Positions 5,343 to 5,555 of a stretch of 5,555 bases of DNA are shown piece by piece. Position 1 is the stretch's first letter, and the number at the start of each line of letters is the position of its first letter. Source of the stretch: Pseudomonadota bacterium (lineage in GTDB: Bacteria; Pseudomonadota; Alphaproteobacteria; Rhizobiales; Xanthobacteraceae). The notes under the pieces are model-generated. The model worked only from the letters and a program-made list of their open reading frames with translations, was not told the DNA's origin and did not search any database. The stretch lies in the NCBI GenBank assembly GCA_021779635.1, contig JAJYAH010000520.1, positions 1-5,555 of the forward strand, in the 5' to 3' direction. The position numbers were made by a program, and so were the translations under genes.

Positions 5343-5364
5343 TGCTTCCGCAATGCTTCCGCAA
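5343..5364. repeat. Perfect 11-bp tandem repeat, two copies
   Basis: TGCTTCCGCAA occurs twice head to tail with no gap (5343-5353 and 5354-5364). It lies about 90 bp from the broken edge of the partial tRNA. Direct repeats of this size next to a tRNA junction resemble arm-type binding sites of tyrosine integrases, but no integrase gene is in the window. Confidence 0.55.
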
Positions 5365-5454
5365 CCACGGACCAGAGAAGCTCACATTTTGAAGCTCGAT
5401 CAATACATTGATTTTGCTTAGTTTTTCAAATCTGTCGCTCGGCGGACTTGACTT

Positions 5455-5502
<48 letters not shown>

Positions 5503-5512
5503 TTCGCGACCT

Positions 5513-5540
5513 GTTTAGCGGATGGGCCGCGCTTCGGCAA
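5513..5540 (-). promoter_or_regulatory. Possible promoter of the truncated tRNA
   Basis: TTGCCG (5540-5535), 16 nt and CTAAAC (5518-5513) lie 10 nt before the tRNA 5' end on the minus strand. If active, it would transcribe the half tRNA and the DNA beyond it. Confidence 0.35.
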
Positions 5541-5555
5541 AACAATTTTGCGGGC

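Noticed and set aside
5179..5403. 74-codon minus-strand ORF between the two tRNA sequences
   Set aside because: It runs into the tRNA-Arg gene and its promoter and shows no protein character.

Overview
The window looks like accessory or island-edge DNA of a GC-rich alphaproteobacterium, probably Rhizobiales. Three things support this: an alphaproteobacterial LexA box (GTTC-N7-GTTC), a SRAP/YedK gene of the 'MCNLYSIT' type, and IS21- and IS110/IS1111-family debris. I have no taxonomic search behind this; it is inferred from recognised sequence families.

Layout. Bases 1-96 are the right end of an IS21-family element whose genes lie outside the window. It truncates a minus-strand gene of unknown function (97-526). 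Upstream of that, also on the minus strand, is a SRAP (YedK/HMCES) gene, 614-1279. Its start codon has been split from its body by a ~1.34 kb IS110-family element of the IS1111 type (about 1280-2618). The real yedK ATG sits on the far side of the element (2619-2621), behind a 184-codon minus-strand gene (2672-3226). The ancestral minus-strand operon was therefore: 184-aa protein, then yedK, then the now truncated ORF. It is driven by a good promoter (3278-3306) whose -10 box lies inside a perfect 8-8-8 palindrome.

The insertion element is the highlight. Its transposase is broken by a deletion of about 35 nt that removes the conserved third acidic region. The ~270-nt non-coding stretch behind the transposase still carries what looks like its guide (bridge/seek) RNA. 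One hairpin loop is exactly complementary to the first codons of yedK. A neighbouring segment is identical to the DNA on the other side of the insertion. Together they spell a 15-nt target covering the yedK start. A second pair of short matches fits the element's own ends.

Divergently, on the plus strand, a two-gene unit (3480-3704 and 3701-4864, overlapping by 4 nt) encodes a 74-aa protein and a 387-aa protein of unknown function with a probable N-terminal helix-turn-helix. A perfect LexA box (3445-3459) lies 20 nt before its first start codon, so this unit is probably part of the SOS response. A SOS-linked DNA-damage gene (yedK) and an unknown SOS-controlled pair therefore face away from each other across a 253-bp intergenic region.

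The right end holds an intact tRNA-Arg(CCG) gene with its own promoter (5125-5241, minus). About 250 bp further is a 5'-half copy of a second, non-identical tRNA-Arg(CCG) gene (5455-5502) that breaks off after the variable loop. This suggests an old integration or deletion junction. A perfect 11-bp tandem repeat lies between them.
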